Shown in pieces: positions 1 to 8,031 of a DNA stretch of 40,709 nucleotides. The DNA lies in contig JAAXHL010000209.1 in NCBI GenBank assembly GCA_012270865.1, forward strand, positions 1 to 40,709, in the 5' to 3' direction. Position 1 is the stretch's first letter; the number at the start of each line of letters is the position of its first letter. The notes below the pieces were generated by a model. It was not told the DNA's origin and made no database searches. It worked only from the letters and a program-made list of their open reading frames with translations. Source of the stretch: Candidatus Poribacteria bacterium. Lineage in GTDB: Bacteria > Poribacteria > WGA-4E > WGA-3G. The position numbers and the translations under genes are program-made.

Positions 1-133
1 TTTAATTCTAATGGTCACTATAAATGTACCTTGCGGAAGATTCAGGCAGTTGTATGTTCGGAAGGCATTTCTCAAATCCGCACTCCATTTCATTGCGTGC
101 TACATCTTTGGAAAAAGAAAACAAGGAAAGGTT

Positions 134-1603
134 ATGAAGGGTATTAGATCAAAAACCGAAAAAATAGAAGGAGGGAAGGAGGGAAGGAGGGATGCCCCCC
201 AATCTTCCAATCTTCCAATCTTCCAATCTTCTCCTCCAAGATCCGCTTTGCTTTCAGTAGATGAGATGGCACTCTTCGTTGATTACTATCAACTGACGAT
301 GGGGCAAGCCGATTTCGATGCACAGAACAATTCCGTTATCACAGCGAACTACTATGTCCGTACGATCCCACAAGGGCAGTACCTCATTACGGCTGGGTTG
401 GAGCAGGTTGTCCACTACATTCTCAACTTGTGTTGGACAGATGGGACGCTGGATTGGTTGGCGGAACGCGGCGATCTGCGTGCCGAGTACCTCGATTCGC
501 TTCGGGATTTCCGTTTCGACGGTTCCGTTTTCGCGGTTCCCGAAGGTACACCTGTCTTTCCGAACGAGCCGATTATCAACGTTACAGGCAGATCACGCGA
601 TGTCCAACTCTTTGAGACCTACCTGCTCTGTGTCATGAATTTCCAGACGCTGATTGCGACGAAAGCCTCCCGGATTGTGCATGCGGCGCGCGGCAGACCT
701 GTTTTCGACTTCGGGGCGCGCCGGGCACACGGTAGGGATGCCGGGACTTTGGCCGCGCGTGCCGCTTTTATCGGTGGTGCAAGCGGAACCTCACTGGTGC
801 TCGCAGGACGCTATTTTGATATTCCCTACGTCGGCACGATGGCGCATAAATTCGTCTCCGAACGTACCACCGAATTAGACGCGTTCCGAGATTACGCCGC
901 AGCCTTTCCTGACAGTACAACCCTTCTGATTGATACTTACGACACACTTCAAGGCGCGCGAAATGCCTGTATCGTGGCAAAGGAGATGGAAGCACACGGT
1001 GCAAGATTACGCGCCGTCCGACTCGACAGCGGTGACCTCCTGATGCTCAGCCAACAGGTGCGTCATATCCTTGATGCTGAAGGACTTGACTACGTCCAAA
1101 TTATCGCAAGTCATGAACTTGATGAATTCCAGATAGATGACCTACTCAGAAACGGCGCACCTATTGACAGTTTCGGTGTCGGGACGCGGCTTGCTACGGG
1201 TGCTAACTTCGATTCAATCACGGGTGAAGGCGGCACCTCTGCACTGAGTGGGGTCTATAAACTGGTCGAAAGCGACGGCAGACCTGTCGGGAAACAGTCG
1301 CTTGATGAACCGTCGAAAGCGACGATACCGGGAAGGAAGCAGATTTATCGTTTAACGGATGCCGATGGGAATTATGTGAAGGATAAGGTGACACTTTGGG
1401 ATGAAGAGGTCTCTGAGGGGCAAACGCTTCTCGTTCCGATTATCCGAAACGGGGAATTGGTCTATGATTTTCCAACGCTCCACGATATTCAAGCGCAAAC
1501 AGACGCGGAACTGAAAAAGTTACCCGCTCCACATAAACGTCTAACAGACGCGGCACCTTATGCTGTAGAACTGCATCCTAATTGGTTAATAGTTAATGGT
1601 TAA
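134..1603 (+). CDS. pncB: Nicotinate phosphoribosyltransferase
   Basis: Converts nicotinate, PRPP and ATP to nicotinate mononucleotide in the Preiss-Handler/NAD salvage route; cytosolic. The NAPRTase hallmarks are visible: a VDYYQLTMGQADF block near the N-terminus, the FDFGARRAHGRDAG block, the GGASGTSLVLAG and GTMAHKF segments, and later RLDSGDLL and SFGVGTRLATG. The ATG at 134 is preceded by AAGGA (123-127) at good spacing and gives 489 aa, within the family range. The first ~40 residues of that version run through purine-rich and CAATCTTC-type direct repeats (170-235) and are not conserved-looking. An in-frame ATG at 266, just before the conserved block, is the alternative start but has a poor ribosome site. 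The gene converges with the TPR gene downstream. Confidence 0.93.
   Translation: MKGIRSKTEKIEGGKEGRRDAPQSSNLPIFQSSPPRSALLSVDEMALFVDYYQLTMGQADFDAQNNSVITANYYVRTIPQGQYLITAGLEQVVHYILNLCWTDGTLDWLAERGDLRAEYLDSLRDFRFDGSVFAVPEGTPVFPNEPIINVTGRSRDVQLFETYLLCVMNFQTLIATKASRIVHAARGRPVFDFGARRAHGRDAGTLAARAAFIGGASGTSLVLAGRYFDIPYVGTMAHKFVSERTTELDAFRDYAAAFPDSTTLLIDTYDTLQGARNACIVAKEMEAHGARLRAVRLDSGDLLMLSQQVRHILDAEGLDYVQIIASHELDEFQIDDLLRNGAPIDSFGVGTRLATGANFDSITGEGGTSALSGVYKLVESDGRPVGKQSLDEPSKATIPGRKQIYRLTDADGNYVKDKVTLWDEEVSEGQTLLVPIIRNGELVYDFPTLHDIQAQTDAELKKLPAPHKRLTDAAPYAVELHPNWLIVNG
165..236. repeat. Low-complexity direct repeats in the pncB 5' region
   Basis: Tandem GGAGGGAA units (about 169-191) are followed by four CAATCTTC-type units (about 200-232). 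They lie inside the extended N-terminus of pncB and may be an untranslated leader if the real start is 266. Confidence 0.6.
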
Positions 1604-1667
1604 TGGTTATAAGTTAAGAGAACTCTCTTACCAATAACTAAAAGCGCAGCGTACCAATAACCAACAA
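1583..1667. terminator. Repeat-built hairpin between convergent genes
   Basis: GGTTAATGGTTATAAGTTAAGAG-like sequence is followed by CTCTTACCAATAACT-like sequence, forming an inverted repeat (TAAGAG 1615-1620 with CTCTTA 1625-1630, extended outward imperfectly). It lies between the convergent stops of pncB and the TPR gene, so a bidirectional terminator is plausible. Similar sequence recurs near 3690-3745, 8900-9060 and 13655-13790. Confidence 0.4.
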
Positions 1668-3653
1668 CTATTCCATGGCAAGCCGTTTTTGGTGCTCTTT
1701 GAGGAACCGTATCACTGCTTCTGAGTCGGAGGCGTGGAAGTGTCCGAGTGTACCTGCCTCTTCTATGAACATCTCCATTTGGATGGGGTTATCCTTGAGT
1801 AAGGTTTCCGCTTGCTCGTAGAAGTGGGCAGCCTGTTTAGTTTCACCCCGCTTTTCGCTTATAGCAGCGAGGTAGATGTAGGCAGCAGCGAGACGTGGAG
1901 ATCGCTGCCGGTTCTGAATGAACTCCTCAAAAACGAAGCGCGCATCGTCATAATGGTCATCATCATAGTGGACACGACCGATGCGGAATTGTGCCCTATC
2001 CGAGAAACTATCCTTATATCCACCAGCGAGATACCGATCGCGTTCCGGGTAGCCGACCGTTGTTTTGTATGCCTGTACGGCTTCCTTGGAACGGTCAAGT
2101 TTTCTGTAGAGTTCGCCTAACTGATAACTCGCCATCATCGCTTGCAGCGTCTTCGGGTGTGATGCAATAACCGCTTTGTAAGCATCAATCGCTTCGTTAG
2201 GGACCGAGAGGTGCTCGGCGTAAATGAATCCGCTACGATAGAGGGCTTCAGCAGAATAGGTTGCGTCAGGGTGATGTCTCAATACTTCTTGATAGGCTTC
2301 AATTGCTTTTGGATAGTCCTGTAACTGGCGTTCATAGATGGTGCCGATCTGAAATAGGGTGCGTGCTGCCGCTATGGGGACCGGGACCCTGTTATGAAGC
2401 TGCTCACGTAGGTTTTGTATCGTAGCGAGGTGTTGGAGTGTGAAAATCTGTTCTGATGCCTGTTTCGCTTGAGGCGTATCGGGTGCAGTAGCAACAAGGT
2501 CCCGAGCGATCTCCAACGCTAAAACATAGTTTCGTTCTGAACGCGCAGCATCAAGTCGTTCTGCTTCTACCTCCGACATCTGCTCTGTTAACCTCTCGAT
2601 TTTCTTACCAATTTCCACCTTCACTTCGGACAGTTCTTTATCGTGCATGGAAATCTGTCCTAAATAGACAGGATCAAGTTGCGGCAAATAGACGTGAAGA
2701 AAGGTTTTAAAAGCCGTAATTGCTTTCGGGTAGTTCAAACTTTTCTCGTTACAGACCCCCATCCAATAGAGAACCGCGTGCATGTTCCAGAAATTGGGGT
2801 ATCCCGCTTTCAGTCGTTCAAACACCGGAACCGCTAATGAGTATTTTTCGGCAGTGCGGTGGATGTTCGCCATCTGGTAGAGTGCTTCTGCAGCGAAGTT
2901 GCTTGTCGGATAATCGTCAACAACTTTTCTGTACATCGCCATCGCCCGCGGCGACTGCTTGAGAACTATATGGTACAAATTGGCAATACGCCACCTCGCC
3001 TCTGGTGCGACAACGGCACCCGGGTATTCTGCTAAAAGTGATTCATACTTCTCAATCGCTTTTTCGGGTTGGTTGAGTTGCGACGGATTCCTATAGAGTT
3101 CAGCGATCTGGAATTCTGCGATCGCGGCAAGAGGGGTGCCTTTGTACTGGATAGCGATGCGTTGCTGCTCCCTGAGATCCGCAAGTGCGGTATTAATGTC
3201 GCGAATCTTCTGTAAACCGGTTTTATGTACAAAATGCGAAGCGGGGGCGAGTTTAATCAATCTATCGTAAGTTTGGATCGCATCTCGATAATTGCCCATG
3301 CGGCTGTAGACATCGCCTTTCTTGATGATAGCAAGGAACAGTTCCTGAGCGGCAAGTCCTTTTTTCTCTAACTTCAAAATGTTATCATAAGCAGCAACGG
3401 CACTGTTGTACTGATGGGTATAATTATAATGAATTTCACCGATCTGGTAGTAGCATAAACCTTTCACAGTAATGTCTTCAGCAGATTCGGCGAGTGCTTC
3501 GAGTTTATCAACCGCTTGCGTATAGTTTCCTGCTTGAACTAAGGCGTTCACGTCATCAACTTGGGCATAAGCGTAGGGGTTGGGTAACCCAACCCCTACG
3601 AGGATTACCAGCAGCGTGTGTAAGAGAATTCTAAGTCTGCGTGACGTTTCCAT
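1668..3653 (-). CDS. Secreted tetratricopeptide-repeat protein
   Basis: A 661-aa protein with an N-terminal signal peptide (hydrophobic ILLHTLLVILVGVGL, likely cleaved after AYA at about residue 30) and then TPR units through most of its length, e.g. YTQAVDKLEAL, YNSAVAAYDNI, YRDAIQTYDRLI, PEKAIEKYESLL, YPKAIEAYQEVL and KEAVQAYKTT. Such proteins act as protein-protein scaffolds in the periplasm or outer membrane, YbgF/CpoB- or BamD-like in style; no enzymatic motif is visible. It is the last gene of a sigma/anti-sigma operon, which suggests an envelope-stress or outer-membrane role (inference). The start has GGAGGT about 14 nt upstream, a rather long gap. A 29-bp palindrome (3572-3600) is read in frame as part of the signal peptide. 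Confidence 0.85.
   Translation of the reverse strand: METSRRLRILLHTLLVILVGVGLPNPYAYAQVDDVNALVQAGNYTQAVDKLEALAESAEDITVKGLCYYQIGEIHYNYTHQYNSAVAAYDNILKLEKKGLAAQELFLAIIKKGDVYSRMGNYRDAIQTYDRLIKLAPASHFVHKTGLQKIRDINTALADLREQQRIAIQYKGTPLAAIAEFQIAELYRNPSQLNQPEKAIEKYESLLAEYPGAVVAPEARWRIANLYHIVLKQSPRAMAMYRKVVDDYPTSNFAAEALYQMANIHRTAEKYSLAVPVFERLKAGYPNFWNMHAVLYWMGVCNEKSLNYPKAITAFKTFLHVYLPQLDPVYLGQISMHDKELSEVKVEIGKKIERLTEQMSEVEAERLDAARSERNYVLALEIARDLVATAPDTPQAKQASEQIFTLQHLATIQNLREQLHNRVPVPIAAARTLFQIGTIYERQLQDYPKAIEAYQEVLRHHPDATYSAEALYRSGFIYAEHLSVPNEAIDAYKAVIASHPKTLQAMMASYQLGELYRKLDRSKEAVQAYKTTVGYPERDRYLAGGYKDSFSDRAQFRIGRVHYDDDHYDDARFVFEEFIQNRQRSPRLAAAYIYLAAISEKRGETKQAAHFYEQAETLLKDNPIQMEMFIEEAGTLGHFHASDSEAVIRFLKEHQKRLAME
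3572..3600. repeat. 29-bp palindrome inside a signal-peptide coding region
   Basis: Fourteen-base arms (CGTAGGGGTTGGGT and its exact complement) flank one central A. On the minus strand the element reads in frame as V-G-V-G-L-P-N-P-Y within the TPR protein's signal peptide. It belongs to a dispersed GTAGG-type palindrome family in this window. Confidence 0.85.
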
Positions 3654-3689
3654 TTTTCTAATTAGAGACCTCCGCGCATCGCTCCACTA

Positions 3690-3745
3690 TATTTACCAGT
3701 TACCAATTACCAGAAAGAGTCCTCTTTAACTCGCCACTGGTTACT
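3690..3745. repeat. Intergenic hairpin repeat between the anti-sigma and TPR genes
   Basis: AAAGAG (3714-3719) and CTCTTT (3722-3727) form a tight hairpin. They are flanked by CCAGTTACC/GGTTACTG-like filler in opposite orientation, and the repeat reaches the stop codon of the anti-sigma gene. It may attenuate read-through into the TPR gene. Confidence 0.4.
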
Positions 3746-4352
3746 GACCACTGTTAACCATCTGAAGGTGTTTGTCAGCGACCTTTGTCCAATTTGTGCC
3801 TTGTGCCTGCTCTTTCATTCGGTGGAGTTGGCTCTCTGTTTCCCACGCATCGTTTCGGAGATGGTGTGTGATGAGTGCTTCCTCTAAATTCCATTGGATG
3901 CCTTGCTCGCGATATTCTTCGATGCGCGCCTCAGCGGACTGCGTTTCGCTTACGCGTAATATCGGTTCTGGCTGCGTCGGTTTACCAATCAAGACAGCAG
4001 TGGCGATCAATGCGATAGCGACGCTGCTTACCGCTGCGGTTTTGTACCAACCGAACGGTGAGCCGACACTCGTAAAATAGTTACTAAGCCGTGAGAACCA
4101 CGTCTGTTCTTGTGAAGCCGCGAGTCGCTTGTACACATTCATCTCAATGTTCCGAAGTGCGTGTTCAGGGACAACGAGTTCTTCCTGTGCTGCGTCTGTC
4201 AATTCAAGGGCTGCCGTGTAGGATTTAACGGCTTCGGTGCAGTCCTTGCAACTCTTAAGATGTTCCTTGAAGGGCTCTTCTTCTGCGGGTGGCAGAATTT
4301 TATAAGCAAAGTCAATCGCTTGCCCTTCAGACTTCTTACAGCCTTTAGACAT
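3741..4352 (-). CDS. Zinc-finger anti-sigma factor, single-pass membrane protein
   Basis: A 203-aa protein with an N-terminal HLKSCKDC segment typical of the zinc-finger anti-sigma (ZAS) fold, one membrane helix (TAAVSSVAIALIATAVLIG, about residues 105-124) and a periplasmic C-terminal part. It should bind and hold the adjacent ECF sigma factor at the membrane. The ATG at 4352 has AAGGAG 7 nt upstream and is preferred over a TTG six codons earlier. It begins 14 nt after the sigma stop codon, so the two are co-transcribed and probably translationally linked. The function of the periplasmic part is unknown. Confidence 0.85.
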   Translation of the reverse strand: MSKGCKKSEGQAIDFAYKILPPAEEEPFKEHLKSCKDCTEAVKSYTAALELTDAAQEELVVPEHALRNIEMNVYKRLAASQEQTWFSRLSNYFTSVGSPFGWYKTAAVSSVAIALIATAVLIGKPTQPEPILRVSETQSAEARIEEYREQGIQWNLEEALITHHLRNDAWETESQLHRMKEQAQGTNWTKVADKHLQMVNSGQ

Positions 4353-4366
4353 AATCCGTTCTCCTT

Positions 4367-4948
4367 TCAAATGTCATTATTTTCCCACAATGGACGCAGG
4401 AGTGTTTGCAGTCGTTTCACTGCGCGATGGAGGTGAATTTTCACGGTGCCTTCCGCCATGTCAAGCGTTTCAGCCACCTCTTTGAGTTGTAAACCTTCAT
4501 ACCGACTTAACATAAAAACCGCCTTCTGTTTCGGGGAAAGTTGGTCAATCGCTTCACGAATAATCAGACCGCGCTCTTTATCTTCTAACTGCTTCACCGG
4601 ATCGCTGTGCATATCAGTCGCAACGAGGTGTGTCTCAGGGATTTCTGCGTCATCCAACGCATAGACAGGATTACGTGCTTTCGCGCGATGATAATCAATA
4701 GCAAGATTGGAAGCAATCTTGTACAGCCATGTCGAAAATTTGGCCTTCGGTTGCCAATTCTCTAATGCTCGGTACGCTTTGAAAAATACTTCGATGGTAA
4801 TGTCCTCAGCGTCCTCATAATTCCTGACTGAACGTAGGAGATACGAGAAAATTTTCGATTTGTAGCGTTTCATTAACTCATCGAAGGCGTTTTGGCGACC
4901 GGCTTGAAACTGAGCGACTAACATTTCATCGTCAATCAATTTATCCAT
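4367..4948 (-). CDS. RNA polymerase ECF-type sigma factor
   Basis: About 193 aa. Region 2 shows DELMKRYKSKIFSYLLR, the EDAEDITIEVFFKAYRAL helix and FSTWLYKIASNLAIDY. Region 4 shows LSPKQKAVFMLSRYEGLQLKEVAETL followed by the recognition helix EGTVKIHLHRAVKRL. Start chosen at ATG 4948 (MDKLIDDEMLV). A longer version starting at 5071 would run through the promoter and lacks sigma homology. The gene heads an operon with its anti-sigma and a secreted TPR protein. The ECF subgroup cannot be assigned by eye. Confidence 0.92.
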   Translation of the reverse strand: MDKLIDDEMLVAQFQAGRQNAFDELMKRYKSKIFSYLLRSVRNYEDAEDITIEVFFKAYRALENWQPKAKFSTWLYKIASNLAIDYHRAKARNPVYALDDAEIPETHLVATDMHSDPVKQLEDKERGLIIREAIDQLSPKQKAVFMLSRYEGLQLKEVAETLDMAEGTVKIHLHRAVKRLQTLLRPLWENNDI

Positions 4949-5049
4949 AAGTCCCGGCTTTCGATTATCGGTTGAAAATTGTGCCTCACCTAAGGTAGGA
5001 GGTGGACAATAGCGTGCTAACACCCTCTTAAACGGAGACCAATAAAATA

Positions 5050-5078
5050 AGTTTACAAAATTTATAGGCAATTGTCAA
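5050..5078 (-). promoter_or_regulatory. Sigma-70 promoter of the ECF sigma operon
   Basis: On the minus strand the -35 box TTGACA (5078-5073) is followed after 17 nt by TAAACT (5055-5050). Transcription would begin near 5043, giving a leader of about 95 nt before the ATG at 4948. No typical ECF-type autoregulatory -35 (AAC motif) is evident. Confidence 0.7.
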
Positions 5079-5389
5079 GAATTTTTGATGAGCGGTTTAT
5101 AATTACGCGTCATCAAGAACGGGTTGTCGGTTATCAAGAGACAATATCGGTTAAAATGCTTGATTTCGATGCAGAGTTGGTTTATATTAAAACCTGAAGA
5201 TATATTTATACTTAATGGAGCATAGTGCAAGGACTATAAACGCTGAAGAAAAGCGTAGAAAAGCCAGGGCCATTTAGTTTTACAGATTCACTTTATATAT
5301 ATCTATATTCTCCACTGTAGGAGCGAGTTGAGCTCGCGATCTTTCGGAAAAAACGTCAACTTATGTAAACGAAAACCAGAATCAAAACC

Positions 5390-5433
5390 GAAAACTAAAT
5401 CATCCTAGTCGAAGGCAGGGCTATTTAGTTTTC
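5390..5433. repeat. Inverted repeat with GAAAACTAAAT arms
   Basis: GAAAACTAAAT (5390-5400) is the exact complement of ATTTAGTTTTC (5423-5433), with about 22 nt between. Part of the same sequence, AAAACTAAATCA followed by a GTCGAAGG-containing stretch, recurs at 5528-5550, and a CCATTTAGTTTT copy lies near 5270. These are dispersed copies of one short repeat. Confidence 0.65.
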
Positions 5434-5470
5434 AGTTTTTTCGTCCAATTTTGAACCCCCAGGCCCGGTA

Positions 5471-5491
5471 GGTGCGGTTTGGAACCGCACC
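5471..5491. repeat. GTAGG-type palindrome
   Basis: GGTGCGGTT and AACCGCACC form 9-bp arms around a 3-nt loop, preceded by CGGTA. It has the same geometry as the copies at 7978-7998 and 11440-11459, but different arm sequence with compensating changes. Confidence 0.75.
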
Positions 5492-5586
5492 GGAACTGGA
5501 AAAGAAAAATCAAACATTTGATTTGGTTAAAACTAAATCACCCTGAGTCGAAGGGGAATAAAAACTTGACTTATGCGTATATTTGT

Positions 5587-5654
5587 GGTATCATTATAGG
5601 AATCGGTGTAGGCGAGATATTAGCGTGTCTCGCCACCTACGCTAATAGGATACC
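5587..5654. repeat. Long imperfect hairpin upstream of tnpB (left-end structure)
   Basis: GGTATC (5587-5592) pairs with GATACC (5649-5654), and GTAGGCGAGA (5608-5617) pairs with TCTCGCCACCTAC (5628-5640), giving a two-segment stem ending 28 nt before the tnpB ATG. It may be the left-end hairpin recognised by TnpA in this IS family. Confidence 0.55.
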
Positions 5655-5682
5655 GAAAACTACACACACCGAGGATACCCTT

Positions 5683-6753
5683 ATGTTACGCGGACACAAG
5701 ATAGCCTTAAGACCGACGGCTCGCCAGCGTCGGTGGTTTTCTATGCAGTGCGGTTACGCACGTGTGGCATATAACGACGCTTTGCACGACTGGAATCACG
5801 GCGCAGAATTAGGTGATTTGCGTAAGCGTTTTAACGCTATCAAATACGATAAATATCACTGGTGTAAGGACATGGATCAGCGAGCGGCGATGTATGGCAT
5901 TATGAGCCTCGAAGACGCAATCCTCCGCTACCGTAAGGGACAAAACGAGCACCCAAAACGCAAACGGCATAATGCCCGCCAATCTTATAGCATGGAAGGC
6001 GCGAAGGTAACGATCACCGATAACGCTATCAAACTCCCTAAAATCGGCTGGGTATTCATGCACGAGCGGCTGCGTTTCGTAGGTAAAATCAAGCGTGTCA
6101 CAATATCGAGGACAGCACATTGTTGGTTTGTAAGCGTCCTTGTTGAGACGGACGATATTATAGAGGCAGTAGACCCTGCCTCGCCCGTCATCGGCATAGA
6201 CGTAGGTATCAACACACTCGCCACACTTGACGACGGCACTAAATTTGATAACCCGCGACCGTTAAGGCGTTATGAACGCAAATTAGCACGAGAGCAACGG
6301 AAATTAAGTCGGAAGGAATACCAGTCAAATAACTGGCATAAACAGAAGCTACGGGTGGAGAAAGTGCATTACCGCATATCGTGTATCCGAGAGGACGCAC
6401 ACCATCAAGCGACTTCATCTATAATTCAAAAAGCCAGCAAGATAGGTATCGAAACGCTAAAAATCACCAATATGCTAAAAAATCGCAATTTGGCAAAGGC
6501 ATTAAGCGATTCAGCATTAGGCGGATTCCTTGCTATGCTGAAATCTAAAGCCGATGCTCTCGGCATAGCAATCGTGGAAGCACCGCAGTTTTTTGCATCG
6601 TCTAAAACATGCAGCAACTGCGGACATAAAAAGGAAGATTTAACGTTGGCGGACAGAATGTATCATTGCGAATCTTGCGGATATACCGTAGATCGCGATA
6701 TAAACGCCGCCATTAATTTAAGAACTATCGCGGTCGGTGAGACCGAGATGTAA
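5683..6753 (+). CDS. tnpB: TnpB, RNA-guided RuvC-like nuclease of an IS200/IS605 element
   Basis: A 356-aa TnpB. The RuvC catalytic set is intact: Asp173 in GIDVGINTLATLDDG, Glu257 in GIETLKITNM and Asp339 in DRDINAAINL. The zinc ribbon has CSNCG (Cys310, Cys313) and CESCG (Cys329, Cys332). The N-terminal PTARQRRWFSMQCGYARVAYNDAL block is typical. TnpB family members cleave DNA guided by an omega-RNA transcribed from the element's 3' end. Start set at ATG 5683 (MLRGHKIALR); upstream in-frame sequence is non-homologous and runs through the left-end hairpin and a palindrome. No disruptions, so probably still active or recently so. Confidence 0.93.
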   Translation: MLRGHKIALRPTARQRRWFSMQCGYARVAYNDALHDWNHGAELGDLRKRFNAIKYDKYHWCKDMDQRAAMYGIMSLEDAILRYRKGQNEHPKRKRHNARQSYSMEGAKVTITDNAIKLPKIGWVFMHERLRFVGKIKRVTISRTAHCWFVSVLVETDDIIEAVDPASPVIGIDVGINTLATLDDGTKFDNPRPLRRYERKLAREQRKLSRKEYQSNNWHKQKLRVEKVHYRISCIREDAHHQATSSIIQKASKIGIETLKITNMLKNRNLAKALSDSALGGFLAMLKSKADALGIAIVEAPQFFASSKTCSNCGHKKEDLTLADRMYHCESCGYTVDRDINAAINLRTIAVGETEM

Positions 6754-6800
6754 AACGCCTCTGGACTCTGTAGGCTACTTATGCTTTGAGCATAAGGGGG
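6720..6800 (+). ncRNA. Candidate omega-RNA / right-end structures of the tnpB element
   Basis: Overlapping the tnpB 3' end are a GGTC-GGTGA-GACC hairpin (6732-6744) and a perfect 7-bp hairpin CTTATGC/GCATAAG (6778-6796) followed by GGGGG. In this family the guide RNA comes from this position, with its guide lying just past the right end. The boundary is inferred, not seen. Confidence 0.4.
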
Positions 6801-6883
6801 TCAGGCAGTAAAGGGAATGAGGAACTGCACTGATATACGGGTTTCTTCCGTAATATTCAGTGAAAGGATAACAGGTATTTTTT

Positions 6884-7927
6884 GTGGCTCACACACATAC
6901 CGATCCCGAACTGAAACCTTTGGTTATACCAGCTTCAGCGACAGCCGAACGGATGGCACAGGCAGCTGGGAACTTTCTCGATACATTGACACCCACCTTA
7001 CGCGAGAAAGCAGCACTCCCTTTCGACGGAAACGAACGGTTTCGATGGCACTATATTCCGATCGAAATGTGGGAGCGGAAGGGGGTCTCCCTCAAAGAAC
7101 TAAATGAGAACCAGCAAGAAGCCGCCTTCGCACTCATGGCAAGCGGGTTGAGTGCTAAAGGCTATCAGAAAGCTCGCGCGATTATCAATTTGGAGACAAC
7201 ACTCGGCGAGATTGAAAAGGCTGCGGGGGAGGCACGACTTGTCCGTAATCCGAACTTTTACTTTTTCACCGTATTTGGTGATCCGACCGGTAACGGCGCG
7301 TGGGGATGGCGTGCGGAGGGACACCACGTTTCACTTAACTTCACTGTCGTCAACCGAGAACTGATTTCGCCGAACCCGTTTTTCTTCGGTTCAAACCCGG
7401 CAGAAGTACCGCAGGGAGAGAAAAAAGGGTTAAGAGTGCTTTCATCTGAAGAGGATGTTGCTCGTAAACTTCTCGCGAGTCTGAATTCCACACAAAAACG
7501 CCAGACGATCATCAACGCGGAGGCACCGTCCGATATTCTGACGCGCGATGTTCCTAAAGTCGAATTTGAAAGCGTGGAAGGGTTAGCAGCAGAATCGATG
7601 GAGACACATCAACGCGAAATCCTGATGGCTCTCGTCCATGAATACATCGACCGACTCCCTGACGAGATCGCCGAAATCGAACTCCGTAAACTCCGCGATG
7701 GAAGCGTCAACGATATTCACTTCGCATGGGCAGGTGGCGAAACACCAAAAACACCGCACTATTACAGACTACACGGGCCATTTTTCTTTGTGGAATATGA
7801 CAACACGCAGAACAATGCCAACCATATCCATTCTGTATGGCGGCACATCGAAGACGATTTTGGGGTTGATCTGCTACGCTTGCACTACCACAAATCCGAC
7901 CATCATGATCACAACCACGACCATTAG
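6884..7927 (+). CDS. DUF3500 family protein
   Basis: A 347-aa protein resembling the DUF3500 family: repeated GAWGWRAEGHHVSLNFTVV and FFFGSNPAEVPQG-like blocks in the middle, and TPHYYRLHGPFFFVEYDNTQNNANHIHSVWR near the end. The function of the family is not established. The tail is histidine-rich (HYHKSDHHDHNHDH), which could bind metal. The start is GTG at 6884; the nearest AAAGGA is about 16 nt upstream, so the exact start is uncertain. No signal peptide in this version. It stands alone and converges with the CBM9-like gene. Confidence 0.8.
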   Translation: MAHTHTDPELKPLVIPASATAERMAQAAGNFLDTLTPTLREKAALPFDGNERFRWHYIPIEMWERKGVSLKELNENQQEAAFALMASGLSAKGYQKARAIINLETTLGEIEKAAGEARLVRNPNFYFFTVFGDPTGNGAWGWRAEGHHVSLNFTVVNRELISPNPFFFGSNPAEVPQGEKKGLRVLSSEEDVARKLLASLNSTQKRQTIINAEAPSDILTRDVPKVEFESVEGLAAESMETHQREILMALVHEYIDRLPDEIAEIELRKLRDGSVNDIHFAWAGGETPKTPHYYRLHGPFFFVEYDNTQNNANHIHSVWRHIEDDFGVDLLRLHYHKSDHHDHNHDH

Positions 7928-7977
7928 GTGAATCAGAGAAATATAGTCAGATCGTCATTAACGACGTAACTATAGAA

Positions 7978-7998
7978 GGCGGGGTTAGAAACCCCGCC
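7978..7998. terminator. GTAGG-type palindrome acting as a likely bidirectional terminator
   Basis: GGCGGGGTT and AACCCCGCC form a perfect 9-bp GC-rich stem with a 3-nt loop, midway between the convergent stops at 7927 and 8032. No strong T-run follows. Same geometry as the other palindromes of this family. Confidence 0.5.
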
Positions 7999-8031
7999 TG
8001 CAAAAGAGATACAAAAGAGACGTTTGCCGTT

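Larger units (their letters stand above)
5079..5560. other. Non-coding repeat-rich stretch upstream of the tnpB element
   Basis: I see no convincing gene here. It holds an AT-rich segment, a small hairpin (ACGCT/AGCGT near 5239-5256), a GTAGGAGCGAGTTGAGCTCGC-like element (about 5320-5338), an inverted repeat of AAAACTAAAT-type arms (5390-5433), another copy of that sequence at about 5528-5550, and a GTAGG-type palindrome (5471-5491). Confidence 0.6.
5560..6800 (+). mobile_element. IS200/IS605-family element with tnpB only (IS1341-like)
   Basis: A complete tnpB gene is bracketed by hairpin-forming sequence on both sides (5587-5654; 6732-6744 and 6778-6796), as expected for subterminal structures of this family. 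No tnpA (Y1 transposase) is visible within several kb, so any movement would need TnpA in trans. Exact ends cannot be set without a second copy or an empty site. Confidence 0.6.

Noticed and set aside
5479..5682. N-terminal 68-codon extension of TnpB
   Set aside because: The extension starts inside a palindrome and reads through the left-end hairpin; TnpB homology begins at the ATG at 5683.
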